Shown: one piece after another, positions 28,881-44,329 of the stretch
Layout: every line of letters starts with the position of its first letter
Numbering within the stretch: the first letter of the stretch is position 1
DNA from: Atherix ibis
Lineage: Eukaryota > Arthropoda > Insecta > Diptera > Athericidae
Direction: 5' to 3'
Length of the DNA stretch: 64,000 nucleotides
Assembly: GCA_958298945.1 (NCBI GenBank)
Contig: CATQJD010000146.1
Coordinates: forward strand, 496,001 to 560,000
Made by a program: the position numbers and the translations under genes
Notes under the pieces: generated by a model
What the model was told of the DNA's origin: nothing
What the model saw: only the letters and a program-made list of their open reading frames with translations
Database searches by the model: none

Positions 28881-31800
28881 ACATACTACTTCATATTCCT
28901 CTTATACATTCTACTTCATATTCCTCTTAAACATACTACTTCATATTCCTCTTGAACATACTACTTCATATTCCCCTTAAATATACTACTTCATATTCCT
29001 CTTAAATATACTGCTTCATATTCCTCTTAAGCATACTACTTCAAATTCCTCTTAAACATACTACTTCATATTCCTCTTAAACATACTACTTCATATTCCT
29101 CTTAACTATACTACTTCATATTCCTCGAAAATATACTACTTCATATTCCTCTTAAACATTCTTCTTCATATTCCTCTTAAATATACTACTGCATATTCCT
29201 CTTAAATATACTACCTCATATTCCTCTTAAACATACTACTTTATATTTTTCTTAAACATACTACTTCATATTCCTCTTAAACATACTACTTCATATTCCT
29301 CTCAAGCTTACTACTTTATATTCCTCTTAAATATACAACTTCATATTCCTCTTAAATATACTATTTCATATTCCTCTTAAACATACTACTTCATATTCCT
29401 CTTAAATATACTACTTCATATTCCTCTTAAATATACTACTGCATATTTCTCTTAAACATACTATTTCATAATCCTCTTAAATATACTACTTCATATTCCT
29501 CTTAAACCAACTACTTCATATTCCTCTTAAACATACTACTTCATATTCCTCTTAAATATACTACTTCCTATTCCTCTTAAATATACTACTTCATTTTCTC
29601 TTAAATATACTATTTCATATTCCTCTTAAATATACTACTTCATAATTCCCCTTTAATATACAACTTCATATTTCTCTTAAATATACTACTTCATATTCCT
29701 CTTAGACATACTACTTCATATTCCTCTTAAATATACTACTTCATATTCCTCTTAAACATACTACTTCATATTCCTCTTAAATATACTACTTCATATTTCT
29801 CTTAAACAAACTACATCATATTCCTCTTAAGCATACTACTTCATATTCCTCTTAAATATACTACTTCCTATTACTCTTAAATATACTACTTCATTTTCCT
29901 CTTAAATATACTACTTCATATTCCTCTTAAACATACTACTTCATATTCCTCTTAAATATACTACTTCATATTCCTCTTAAATATACCACCTCATATTCCT
30001 CTTAAACATACTACTTCATATTCCTCTTAAACATACTACTTCATATTCCTCTTAAACATACTACTTCATATTCCTCTTAAGCTTACTTCTTCATATTCCT
30101 CTTAAATATACAACTTCATATTCCTCTTAAATATACTACTTCATATTCCTCTTAAACATACTATTTCATATTCCTCTTAAATATACTTCTTCATATTCCT
30201 CTTAAACATATTTCATATTCCTCTTAAACATTCTATTTCATATTCCTCTTAAACATACAACTTCATATTCCTCTTAAATATAGTACTTCATGTTCCTCTT
30301 AAATATACTTCTTCATATTCCTCTTAAACATAATACTTCATATTCCTCTTAAATATACTACTTCATATTCCTCTTAAACATACTACTTCATATTCCTCTT
30401 AATACTTCATATTCCTCTTAATACTTCATATTTCTCTTAAACATACTACTTCATATTCCTCTTAAATATACTACTTCATATTCCTCTTAAATATACAACT
30501 TCATATTCCTCTTAAACAAACTATTTTCATATTCCTCTTAAACATACTACTTCATATTCCTCTTAAATATACTACTTCATATTCCTCTTACATATACTAC
30601 TTCATTTTCCTCTTTAACATACTACTTCATATTCCTCTTAAATATACTACTTCATATTCCTCTTAAGCATACTACTTCATATTCCTCTTAAACATACTAC
30701 TTCATATTCCTCTTAAATATACTACTGCATATTCCTCTTAAACATACTACTTCATAATCCTCTTGAATATACTACTTCATATTTCTCTTAAACAGACTAC
30801 TTTATATTCCTCTTAAACATACTACTTCATATTCCTCTTAAATATACTTCTTCCTATTCCTCTTAAATATACTACTTCATTTTCCTCTTAAATATACTAT
30901 TTCATATTCCTCTTAAATATACTACTTCATATTCCTCTTAAACATACTACTTCATATTCCTCTTAAATATACTACTTCATATTCCTCTTAAACATACTAC
31001 TTCATATTCCTCTTAATACTTCATATTCCTCTTAAACATACTACTTCATATTCCTCTTAAATATACTACTTCATATTCCTCTTAAATATACTACTTCATA
31101 TTCCTCTTAAGCATACTACTTCATATTCCTCTTAAACATACTACTTCATATTCCTCTTAAATATACTACTGCATATTCCTCTTAAACATACTACTTCATA
31201 ATCCTCTTGAATATACTACTTCATATTCCTCTTAAACAAACTACTTCATATTCCTCTTAAACATACTACTTCATATTCCTCTTAAATATACTACTTCCTA
31301 TTCCTCTTAAATATACTACTTCATTTTCCTCTTAAATATACTATTTTATATTCCTCTTAAATATACTACTTCATATTCCTCTTAAATATACAACTTCATA
31401 TTTCTCTTAAATATACTACTTTATATTCCTCTTAGACATACTAATTCATATTCCTCTTAAACATACTACTTCATATTCCTTTTAAACATACTACTTTATA
31501 TTCCTCTTAAACATGCTACTTTATATTCCTCTTAAACATACTACTTCATATTTCTCTTAAACATACTACTTCATATTCCTCTTAAATATACTACTTCATA
31601 TTCCTCTTAAACATACTACTTCATATTCCTCTTAAGCGTTCTACTTCATATTCCTTCTAAATATACTACTTCATATTCCTCTTAAATATACTACTTCATA
31701 TTCCTCTTAAACATACCACTTCATATTCCTCTTAAGCTTACTACTTCATATTCCTCTTAAATATACAACTTCATATTCCTCTTAAATATACTACTTCATA

Positions 31801-33050
31801 TTCCTCTTAAACATACTACTTCATTTTCCTCTTAAATATACTACTTCATATTCCTCTTAAACATATTTCATATTCCTCTTAACATACTATTTCATATTCC
31901 TCTTAAGCGTTCTACTTCATATTCCTTCTAAATATACTACTTCATATTCCTCTTAAATATACTACTTCATATTCCTCTTAAACATACCACTTCATATTCC
32001 TCTTAAGCTTACTACTTCATATTCCTCTTAAATATACAACTTCATATTCCTCTTAAATATACTACTTCATATTCCTCTTAAACATACTACTTCATATTCC
32101 TCTTAAATATACTACTTCATATTCCTCTTAAACATACTACCTCATATTCCTCTTAAGCGTTCTACTTCATATTCCTTCTAAATATACTACTTCATATTCC
32201 TCTTAAATATAGTACTTCATGTTCCTCTTAAATATACTACTTCATATTCCTCTTAAACATACTACTTCATATTCCTCTTAAATATACTACTTCATTATCC
32301 TCTTAAACATACTACTTCATATTCCTCTTAATACTTCATATTCGTCTTAAACATACTACTTCATATTCCTCTTAAATATACTACTTCATATTCCTCTTAA
32401 ATATACTACTTCATATTCCTCTTAAACAAACTACTTCATATTCCTCTTAAACATACTACTTCATATTCCTCTTAAATATACTACTTCATATTCCTCTTAC
32501 ATATACTACTTCATTTTCCTCTTTAACATACTACTTCATATTCCTCTTAAATATACTACTTCATATTCCTCTTAAGCATACTACTTCATATTCCTCTTAA
32601 ACATACTACTTCATATTCCTCTTAAATATACTACTGCATATTCCTCTTAAACATACTACTTCATAATCCTCTTGAATATCCTACTTCATATTCCTCTTAA
32701 ACAAACTACTTCATATTCCTCTTAAACATACTACTTCATATTCCTCTTAAATATACTACTTCCTATTCCTCTTAAATATACTACTTCATTATCCTCTTAA
32801 ATATACTATTTCATATTCCTCTTAAATATACTACTTCATATTCCTCTTAAATATACAACTTCATATTTCTCTTAAATATACTACTTCATATTCCTCTTAG
32901 ACATACTACTTCATATTCCTCTTAAACATACTACTTCATATTCCTTTTAAACATACTACTTTATATTCCTCTTAAACATGCTACTTCATATTCCTCTTAA
33001 ATATACTATTTCATATTCCTCTTAAACATACTACTTCATATTCCTCTTAA
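28881..33050 (+). repeat. Higher-order repeat F, copy 1 (4,170 bp)
   Basis: Offset to the next copy is 4,170 bp at CTTATACATT (28,901 and 33,071), AATTCCCC (29,644 and 33,814), the paired 19-bp monomers (30,391 and 34,561) and CTTAAGCGTT (31,631 and 35,801; 31,902 and 36,072). The offset is briefly 4,195 because copy 2 has one extra monomer at 34,926, then a compensating loss near 35,304 restores it. The unit is rich in 19-bp monomers (CTTAATACTTCAT forms) and 22-bp monomers (AAACATATTTCAT). Confidence 0.87.
30398..30435 (+). repeat. Paired 19-bp short monomers
   Basis: Two consecutive monomers that have lost 6 bp (ACATAC) from the 25-bp unit, leaving CTTAATACTTCAT + ATTCCT. Copies of the pair lie about 34,568 and 37,813. 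Single 19-bp monomers occur elsewhere between about 28.6 and 41.9 kb (for example near 31,013, 32,330, 39,743 and 41,877). I did not notice this form outside that part of the array, so it marks repeat F and its relatives. Confidence 0.85.
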
Positions 33051-36000
33051 ACATACTACTTCATATTCCTCTTATACATTCTACTTCATATTCCTCTTAA
33101 ACATACTACTTCATATTCCTCTTGAACATACTACTTCATATTCCCCTTAAATATACTACTTCATATTCCTCTTAAATATACTGCTTCATATTCCTCTTAA
33201 GCATACTACTTCAAATTCCTCTTAAACATACTACTTCATATTCCTCTTAAACATACTACTTCATATTCCTCTTAACTATACTACTTCATATTCCTCGAAA
33301 ATATACTACTTCATATTCCTCTTAAACATTCTTCTTCATATTCCTCTTAAATATACTACTGCATATTCCTCTTAAATATACTACCTCATATTCCTCTTAA
33401 ACATACTACTTTATATTTTTCTTAAACATACTACTTCATATTCCTCTTAAACATACTACTTCATATTCCTCTTAAGCTTACTACTTTATATTCCTCTTAA
33501 ATATACAACTTCATATTCCTCTTAAATATACTATTTCATATTCCTCTTAAACATACTACTTCATATTCCTCTTAAATATACTACTTCATATTCCTCTTAA
33601 ATATACTACTGCATATTTCTCTTAAACATACTATTTCATAATCCTCTTAAATATACTACTTCATATTCCTCTTAAACCAACTACTTCATATTCCTCTTAA
33701 ACATACTACTTCATATTCCTCTTAAATATACTACTTCCTATTCCTCTTAAATATACTACTTCATTTTCTCTTAAATATACTATTTCATATTCCTCTTAAA
33801 TATACTACTTCATAATTCCCCTTTAATATACAACTTCATATTTCTCTTAAATATACTACTTCATATTCCTCTTAGACATACTACTTCATATTCCTCTTAA
33901 ATATACTACTTCATATTCCTCTTAAACATACTACTTCATATTCCTCTTAAATATACTACTTCATATTTCTCTTAAACAAACTACATCATATTCCTCTTAA
34001 GCATACTACTTCATATTCCTCTTAAATATAATACTTCCTATTACTCTTAAATATACTACTTCATTTTCCTCTTAAATATACTACTTCATATTCCTGTTAA
34101 ACATACTACTTCATATTCCTCTTAAATATACTACTTCATATTCCTCTTAAATATACCACCTCATATTCCTCTTAAACATACTACTTCATATTCCTCTTAA
34201 ACATACTACTTCATATTCCTCTTAAACATACTACTTCATATTCCTCTTAAGCTTACTTCTTCATATTCCTCTTAAATATACAACTTCATATTCCTCTTAA
34301 ATATACTACTTCATATTCCTCTTAAACATACTATTTCATATTCCTCTTAAATATACTTCTTCATATTCCTCTTAAACATATTTCATATTCCTCTTAAACA
34401 TTCTATTTCATATTCCTCTTAAACATACAACTTCATATTCCTCTTAAATATAGTACTTCATGTTCCTCTTAAATATACTTCTTCATATTCCTCTTAAACA
34501 TAATACTTCATATTCCTCTTAAATATACTACTTCATATTCCTCTTAAACATACTACTTCATATTCCTCTTAATACTTCATATTCCTCTTAATACTTCATA
34601 TTTCTCTTAAACATACTACTTCATATTCCTCTTAAATATACTACTTCATATTCCTCTTAAATATACAACTTCATATTCCTCTTAAACAAACTATTTTCAT
34701 ATTCCTCTTAAACATACTACTTCATATTCCTCTTAAATATACTACTTCATATTCCTCTTACATATACTACTTCATTTTCCTCTTTAACATACTACTTCAT
34801 ATTCCTCTTAAATATACTACTTCATATTCCTCTTAAGCATACTACTTCATATTCCTCTTAAACATACTACTTCATATTCCTCTTAAATATACTACTGCAT
34901 ATTCCTCTTAAACATACTACTTCATAATCCTCTTGAATATACTACTTCATAATCCTCTTGAATATACTACTTCATATTTCTCTTAAACAGACTACTTTAT
35001 ATTCCTCTTAAACATACTACTTCATATTCCTCTTAAATATACTTCTTCCTATTCCTCTTAAATATACTACTTCATTTTCCTCTTAAATATACTATTTCAT
35101 ATTCCTCTTAAATATACTACTTCATATTCCTCTTAAACATACTACTTCATATTCCTCTTAAATATACTACTTCATATTCCTCTTAAACATACTACTTCAT
35201 ATTCCTCTTAATACTTCATATTCCTCTTAAACATACTACTTCATATTCCTCTTAAATATACTACTTCATATTCCTCTTAAATATACTACTTCATATTCCT
35301 CTTAAGCATACTACTTCATATTCCTCTTAAATATACTACTGCATATTCCTCTTAAACATACTACTTCATAATCCTCTTGAATATACTACTTCATATTCCT
35401 CTTAAACAAACTACTTCATATTCCTCTTAAACATACTACTTCATATTCCTCTTAAATATACTACTTCCTATTCCTCTTAAATATACTACTTCATTTTCCT
35501 CTTAAATATACTATTTTATATTCCTCTTAAATATACTACTTCATATTCCTCTTAAATATACAACTTCATATTTCTCTTAAATATACTACTTTATATTCCT
35601 CTTAGACATACTAATTCATATTCCTCTTAAACATACTACTTCATATTCCTTTTAAACATACTACTTTATATTCCTCTTAAACATGCTACTTTATATTCCT
35701 CTTAAACATACTACTTCATATTTCTCTTAAACATACTACTTCATATTCCTCTTAAATATACTACTTCATATTCCTCTTAAACATACTACTTCATATTCCT
35801 CTTAAGCGTTCTACTTCATATTCCTTCTAAATATACTACTTCATATTCCTCTTAAATATACTACTTCATATTCCTCTTAAACATACCACTTCATATTCCT
35901 CTTAAGCTTACTACTTCATATTCCTCTTAAATATACAACTTCATATTCCTCTTAAATATACTACTTCATATTCCTCTTAAACATACTACTTCATTTTCCT

Positions 36001-36140
36001 CTTAAATATACTACTTCATATTCCTCTTAAACATATTTCATATTCCTCTTAACATACTATTTCATATTCCTCTTAAGCGTTCTACTTCATATTCCTTCTA
36101 AATATACTACTTCATATTCCTCTTAAATATACTACTTCAT
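33051..36140 (+). repeat. Higher-order repeat F, copy 2 (truncated)
   Basis: Follows copy 1 from CTTATACATT to just past the second CTTAAGCGTT (36,072). About 36,140 it switches to ATTTTCTCTTAAATATAC and then to a block containing AAACAAACTATTTTCAT, which copy 1 carries about 1.5 kb earlier in the unit. The last quarter of the unit (the part at 31,970-33,050 in copy 1) is missing here. Confidence 0.82.
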
Positions 36141-36900
36141 TTTCTCTTAAATATACTATTTCATATTCCTCTTAAATATACAACTTCATATTCCTCTTAA
36201 ACAAACTATTTTCATATTCCTCTTAAACATACTACTTCATATTCCTCTTAAATATACTACTTCATATTCCTCTTACATATACTACTTCATTTTCCTCTTT
36301 AACATACTACTTCATATTCCTCTTAAATATACTACTTCATATTCCTCTTAAGCATACTACTTCATATTCCTCTTAAACATACTACTTCATATTCCTCTTA
36401 AATATACTACTGCATATTCCTCTTAAACATACTACTTCATAATCCTCTTGAATATACTACTTCATAATCCTCTTGAATATACTACTTCATATTTCTCTTA
36501 AACAGACTACTTTATATTCCTCTTAAACATACTACTTCATATTCCTCTTAAATATACTTCTTCCTATTCCTCTTAAATATACTACTTCATTTTCCTCTTA
36601 AATATACTATTTCATATTCCTCTTAAATATACTACTTCATATTCCTCTTAAACATACTACTTCATATTCCTCTTAAATATACTACTTCATATTCCTCTTA
36701 AACATACTACTTCATATTCCTCTTAATACTTCATATTCCTCTTAAACATACTACTTCATATTCCTCTTAAATATACTACTTCATATTCCTCTTAAATATA
36801 CTACTTCATATTCCTCTTAAGCATACTACTTCATATTCCTCTTAAATATACTACTGCATATTCCTCTTAAACATACTACTTCATAATCCTCTTGAATATA
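36141..36900 (+). repeat. Repeat F internal duplicate
   Basis: Matches about 34,660-35,390 at offset 1,515 (AATCCTCTTG at 34,926 and 36,441). It also matches the following copy at offset 1,730 (38,171). It carries the same doubled CTTGAATATAC monomer that separates copies 2 and 3 from copy 1. It appears to be an extra piece of the F unit inserted by unequal exchange. Confidence 0.75.
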
Positions 36901-39900
36901 CTACTTCATATTCCTCTTAAACCAACTACTTCATATTCCTCTTAAACATACTACTTCATATTCCTCTTAAATATACTACTTCCTATTCCTCTTAAATATA
37001 CTACTTCATTTTCTCTTAAATATACTATTTCATATTCCTCTTAAATATACTACTTCATAATTCCCCTTTAATATACAACTTCATATTTCTCTTAAATATA
37101 CTACTTCATATTCCTCTTAGACATACTACTTCATATTCCTCTTAAATATACTACTTCATATTCCTCTTAAACATACTACTTCATATTCCTCTTAAATATA
37201 CTACTTCATATTTCTCTTAAACAAACTACATCATATTCCTCTTAAGCATACTACTTCATATTCCTCTTAAATATAATACTTCCTATTACTCTTAAATATA
37301 CTACTTCATTTTCCTCTTAAATATACTACTTCATATTCCTGTTAAACATACTACTTCATATTCCTCTTAAATATACTACTTCATATTCCTCTTAAATATA
37401 CCACCTCATATTCCTCTTAAACATACTACTTCATATTCCTCTTAAACATACTACTTCATATTCCTCTTAAACATACTACTTCATATTCCTCTTAAGCTTA
37501 CTTCTTCATATTCCTCTTAAATATACAACTTCATATTCCTCTTAAATATACTACTTCATATTCCTCTTAAACATACTATTTCATATTCCTCTTAAATATA
37601 CTTCTTCATATTCCTCTTAAACATATTTCATATTCCTCTTAAACATTCTATTTCATATTCCTCTTAAACATACAACTTCATATTCCTCTTAAATATAGTA
37701 CTTCATGTTCCTCTTAAATATACTTCTTCATATTCCTCTTAAACATAATACTTCATATTCCTCTTAAATATACTACTTCATATTCCTCTTAAACATACTA
37801 CTTCATATTCCTCTTAATACTTCATATTCCTCTTAATACTTCATATTTCTCTTAAACATACTACTTCATATTCCTCTTAAATATACTACTTCATATTCCT
37901 CTTAAATATACAACTTCATATTCCTCTTAAACAAACTATTTTCATATTCCTCTTAAACATACTACTTCATATTCCTCTTAAATATACTACTTCATATTCC
38001 TCTTACATATACTACTTCATTTTCCTCTTTAACATACTACTTCATATTCCTCTTAAATATACTACTTCATATTCCTCTTAAGCATACTACTTCATATTCC
38101 TCTTAAACATACTACTTCATATTCCTCTTAAATATACTACTGCATATTCCTCTTAAACATACTACTTCATAATCCTCTTGAATATACTACTTCATAATCC
38201 TCTTGAATATACTACTTCATATTTCTCTTAAACAGACTACTTTATATTCCTCTTAAACATACTACTTCATATTCCTCTTAAATATACTTCTTCCTATTCC
38301 TCTTAAATATACTACTTCATTTTCCTCTTAAATATACTATTTCATATTCCTCTTAAATATACTACTTCATATTCCTCTTAAACATACTACTTCATATTCC
38401 TCTTAAATATACTACTTCATATTCCTCTTAAACATACTACTTCATATTCCTCTTAATACTTCATATTCCTCTTAAACATACTACTTCATATTCCTCTTAA
38501 ATATACTACTTCATATTCCTCTTAAATATACTACTTCATATTCCTCTTAAGCATACTACTTCATATTCCTCTTAAATATACTACTGCATATTCCTCTTAA
38601 ACATACTACTTCATAATCCTCTTGAATATACTACTTCATATTCCTCTTAAACAAACTACTTCATATTCCTCTTAAACATACTACTTCATATTCCTCTTAA
38701 ATATACTACTTCCTATTCCTCTTAAATATACTACTTCATTTTCCTCTTAAATATACTATTTTATATTCCTCTTAAATATACTACTTCATATTCCTCTTAA
38801 ATATACAACTTCATATTTCTCTTAAATATACTACTTTATATTCCTCTTAGACATACTAATTCATATTCCTCTTAAACATACTACTTCATATTCCTTTTAA
38901 ACATACTACTTTATATTCCTCTTAAACATGCTACTTTATATTCCTCTTAAACATACTACTTCATATTTCTCTTAAACATACTACTTCATATTCCTCTTAA
39001 ATATACTACTTCATATTCCTCTTAAACATACTACTTCATATTCCTCTTAAGCGTTCTACTTCATATTCCTTCTAAATATACTACTTCATATTCCTCTTAA
39101 ATATACTACTTCATATTCCTCTTAAACATACCACTTCATATTCCTCTTAAGCTTACTACTTCATATTCCTCTTAAATATACAACTTCATATTCCTCTTAA
39201 ATATACTACTTCATATTCCTCTTAAACATACTACTTCATTTTCCTCTTAAATATACTACTTCATATTCCTCTTAAACATATTTCATATTCCTCTTAACAT
39301 ACTATTTCATATTCCTCTTAAGCGTTCTACTTCATATTCCTTCTAAATATACTACTTCATATTCCTCTTAAATATACTACTTCATATTCCTCTTAAACAT
39401 ACCACTTCATATTCCTCTTAAGCTTACTACTTCATATTCCTCTTAAATATACAACTTCATATTCCTCTTCAATATACTACTTCATATTCCTCTTAAACAT
39501 ACTACTTCATATTCCTCTTAAATATACTACTTCATATTCCTCTTAAACATACTACCTCATATTCCTCTTAAGCGTTCTACTTCATATTCCTTCTAAATAT
39601 ACTACTTCATATTCCTCTTAAATATAGTACTTCATGTTCCTCTTAAATATACTACTTCATATTCCTCTTAAACATACTACTTCATATTCCTCTTAAATAT
39701 ACTACTTCATTATCCTCTTAAACATACTACTTCATATTCCTCTTAATACTTCATATTCGTCTTAAACATACTACTTCATATTCCTCTTAAATATACTACT
39801 TCATATTCCTCTTAAATATACTACTTCATATTCCTCTTAAACAAACTACTTCATATTCCTCTTAAACATACTACTTCATATTCCTCTTAAATATACTACT

Positions 39901-40465
39901 TCATATTCCTCTTACATATACTACTTCATTTTCCTCTTTAACATACTACTTCATATTCCTCTTAAATATACTACTTCATATTCCTCTTAAGCATACTACT
40001 TCATATTCCTCTTAAACATACTACTTCATATTCCTCTTAAATATACTACTGCATATTCCTCTTAAACATACTACTTCATAATCCTCTTGAATATCCTACT
40101 TCATATTCCTCTTAAACAAACTACTTCATATTCCTCTTAAACATACTACTTCATATTCCTCTTAAATATACTACTTCCTATTCCTCTTAAATATACTACT
40201 TCATTATCCTCTTAAATATACTATTTCATATTCCTCTTAAATATACTACTTCATATTCCTCTTAAATATACAACTTCATATTTCTCTTAAATATACTACT
40301 TCATATTCCTCTTAGACATACTACTTCATATTCCTCTTAAACATACTACTTCATATTCCTTTTAAACATACTACTTTATATTCCTCTTAAACATGCTACT
40401 TCATATTCCTCTTAAATATACTATTTCATATTCCTCTTAAACATACTACTTCATATTCCTCTTAA
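36901..40465 (+). repeat. Higher-order repeat F, copy 3 (chimeric)
   Basis: Starts at the CTTAAACCAAC monomer (also near 29,508 and 33,673). It follows copy 2 at offset 3,245 (AATTCCCC 37,059; paired 19-mers 37,806; CTTAAGCGTT 39,046 and 39,317). Past the point where copy 2 is truncated it follows copy 1 at offset 7,415 (AGTACTTCAT 32,211 and 39,626; CTTGAATATC 32,671 and 40,086). The match ends about 40,465. This copy retains the last quarter of the unit that copy 2 lacks. Confidence 0.8.
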
Positions 40466-43400
40466 ATATACTACTTCATATTCCTCTTAAACATACTAAT
40501 TCATATTCCTCTTAAGCATTCTACTTTATATTCCTTCTAAATATACTACTTCATATTCCTCGTAAATATATTACTTCATATTCCTCTTGAACATACTACT
40601 TCATATTCCTCTTAAATATACTACTGCATAATCCTCTTAAACATACTACTTCATATTCCTCTTAAATATACTACTTCATATTCCTCTTAAACATACTACT
40701 TCATATTCCTCTTAAACATACTACTTCATATTCCTCTTAAGCATTCTACTTCATATTCTTTCTAAATATGCTACTTCATATTCCTCTTAAATATACTACT
40801 TCAAATTCCTCTTAAACATACTTCTTCATATTCCGCTTAAACATACTACTTTATATTCCTCTTAAACATACTACCTCATATTCCTTTTAAATATACTACT
40901 TCATATTCCTCTTAAACATACTACTTCATATTCCTCTTAAATATACTACTTCATATTCCTCTTAAATATACTACTTCATATTCCTCTTAAATATATTACT
41001 TCATATTCCTCTCAAACATACTACTTCATATTCCTCTTAAATATACTACTTCATATTCCTCTTAAACATACTACTTCGTATTCCTCTTAAACATACTATT
41101 TCATATTCCTCTTAAACATAATACTTCATATTCCTCTTAAATATACTACTTCATGTTCCTCTTCAATATCCTACTTCATATTCCTCTTAAACATATTACT
41201 TCATATTCATCTTAAATATACTATTTCATATTCCTCTTAAACATACTACTTCATATTCCTCGTAATACTTCATATTCCTTTTAAACATACTACATAATAT
41301 TCCTCTGAAATATACTACTTCATATTCCTCTTAAATATACTACTTCATATTCCTCTTAAACAAACTACTTCATATTCCTCTTAAACATACTACTTCATAT
41401 TCCTCTTAAACATACTACTTCATATTTCTCTTACATATACTACTTCATATTCCTCTTAAACATACTACTTCATATTCCTCTTAAACATACTACTTTATAT
41501 TCCTCTTAAACATACTACTTCATATTCCTCTTATACATACTACTTCATATTCCTCTTAAACATACTACTTCATATTCCTCTTAAACATACAACTTCATAT
41601 TCCTCTTAAATATACTACTTCATATTCCTCTTAAACATACTATTTCGTATTCCTTTTAAATATACTACTTCATATTCCTCTTAAACATATTTCATATTCC
41701 TCTTAACATACTATTTCATATTCCTCTTAAACATACTACTTCATATTCCTCTTAAATATACTACTTCATGTTCCTCTTAAATATACTACTTCATATTCCT
41801 CTTAAGCATACTACTTCAAATTCCTCTTAAATATACTACTTCATATTCCTCTTAAACATACTACTTCATATTCCTCTTAATACTTCATATTCCTCTTAAA
41901 CATACTACTTCATATTCCTCTTAAATATACTACTTCATATTCCTCTTAAATATACTACTTCATATTCCTCTTAAACAAACTACTTCATATTCCTCTTAAA
42001 CATACTACTTCATATTCCTCTTAAATATACTACTTCATATTCCTCTTACATATACTACTTCATTTTCCTCTTTAACATACTACTTCATATTCCTCTTAAA
42101 TATACTACTTCATATTCCTCTTAAGCATACTACTTCATATTCCTCTTAAACATACTACTTCATATTCCTCTTAAATATACTACTGCATATTCCTCTTAAA
42201 CATACTACTTCATAATCCTCTTGAATATACTACTTCATATTCCTTTTAAGCAAACTACTTCATATTCCTCTTAAACATACTATTTCATATTCCTCTTATA
42301 TATACTACTTCCTATTCCTCTTAAATATACTACTTCATTTTCCTCTCAAATATACTATTTCATATTCCTCTTAAATATACTACTTCATATTCCTCTTAAA
42401 TATACAACTTCATATTTCTCTTAAATATACTACTTTATATTCCTCTTAGACATACTAGTTCATATTCCTCTTAAACATACTACTTCATATTCCTTTTAAA
42501 CACTATACTTTATATTCCTCTTAAACATGCTACTTCATATACCTCTTAAACATACTACTTCATATTCATCTCAAACTTACTAATTCATATTACTCTTAAA
42601 CATACACGTATTACTTCATATTCCTCCTAAACATACTATTTCATATTCCTCTTAAATATACTACTTCATATTCCTCTTAAACATACTACTTCATATTCCA
42701 TTTAAATATACTACTGCATAATCCTCTTAAACATACTAATTCATATTCCTCTTATATATACTACTTCATATTCCTCTTAAACATACTACTTCACATTCCT
42801 CTTAAACATAATACTTCATATTCCTTTTAAACATACTATTTTCTAAAACATACTATTTCATATTCCTCTTAAACATACTACTTCATATCCCTCTTGAACA
42901 TACTACTTCAAATTCCACTTAAACATACTTCTTCACATTCCGCTTAAACATACTACTTTATATTCCTCTTAAACATACTACTTCATATTCCTCTTAAACA
43001 ATCTACTTCATATTCCTCTTAATCATACTACTTCATATTCCTCTTAAATATACTACTTCATATTCCTCTTAAATATACTACTTCATATTCCTCTTAAACA
43101 TACTACTTCATATTCGTCTTAAACATACTACTTCTTATTCCTCTTAAACATATTACTTCATATTCCTCTTAAATATACTACTTCATATTCCTCTTAAACA
43201 TACTACTTCATATTCCTTTTAAATATACTACTTCATATTCCTCTTATATATACTACTTCATATTCCTCTTAAATATACTACTTCATATTCTTCTTAAACA
43301 TAATCCTTCGTATTCCTCTTAAACATACTACTTCATATACCTCTTAAACATACTACTTCATATTCTTCTTAAACATACTACTTCATATTCCTCTTAAATA

Positions 43401-44329
43401 TAATACTTCATATTCCTCTTAAACATACAATTTCATATTCCTCTTAAATATACTACTTCATATTCCTCTTAAATATACTACTTTATATTCCTCTTAAACA
43501 TACTACTTCATATTCGTCTTAAACATACTACTTCATATTCCTCTTAAATATTCTACTTCATATTCCTCTTAAATATACTACTTGATATTCCTCTTAAATA
43601 TACTACTTCATATTCATCTCAAACTTACTAATTCATATTTCTCTTAAACATATTACTTCATATTCCTCCTAAACATACTACTTCATATTCCTCTTAAATA
43701 TACTACTTCATATTCCTCTTAAATATACCGCTTCATATTCCTCTTAAACATACTACTTCATATTCCTCTTAAATATACTACTTCATATTCCTCTTAAACA
43801 TACTACTTCATATTCCTTTTAAACATACTACTTCATATTCCTCTTAAATATACTACTTCATATTCCTCTTAAACATACTACTTTATATTCCTCTTAAATA
43901 TACTACTGCATATTCCTCTTAAACATACTACTTAATATTGCTCTTAAATATACTACTTCATATTTTTCTTAAACATACTACTTCATATTTATCTTAAATA
44001 TACTACTTCATATTCCTCTTAAATATACTACTTCATATTCCTCTTAAACATACTACTTCATATTCGTCTTAAACATACTACTTCTTATTCCTCTTAAACA
44101 TACTACTTCATATTCCTCTTAAATATACTACTTAATATTCCTCTTAAACATACTACTTCATATTCCTCTTAAATATTCTACTTCATATTCCTCTTGAATA
44201 TACTCCTTCATATTCTTGTTAAACATACTACTTCATTATCCTCTTAAATATACTACTTCATATTCCTCTTTAACATACTACTTCATATTCCTCTTAAATA
44301 TGCTACTTCATATTCCTCTTAAGCATACT
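40466..44329 (+). repeat. Mixed satellite segment with F-like block
   Basis: 25-bp monomers. The part at about 41,750-42,540 repeats the F marker order (19-bp monomer, ACAAACTAC, TACATATACTAC, TACTGCAT, CTTGAATATAC), with more substitutions than the main F copies. Irregular units follow: CACTATAC near 42,512, CATACACGTATTAC near 42,600 and a broken monomer TTTTCTAAAACATAC near 42,838. The part from about 43.1 kb resembles 50.5-51.2 kb, for example the CTCAAACTTACTAATTCAT variant near 43,620 and 50,817. No gene is seen. Confidence 0.65.

Noticed and set aside
42590..42850. Remnant of a second mobile element in the irregular stretch
   Set aside because: The odd units (CATACACGTATTAC, TTTTCTAAAACATAC) are explained by small indels in monomers; no inverted repeats, target duplication or foreign sequence is visible.
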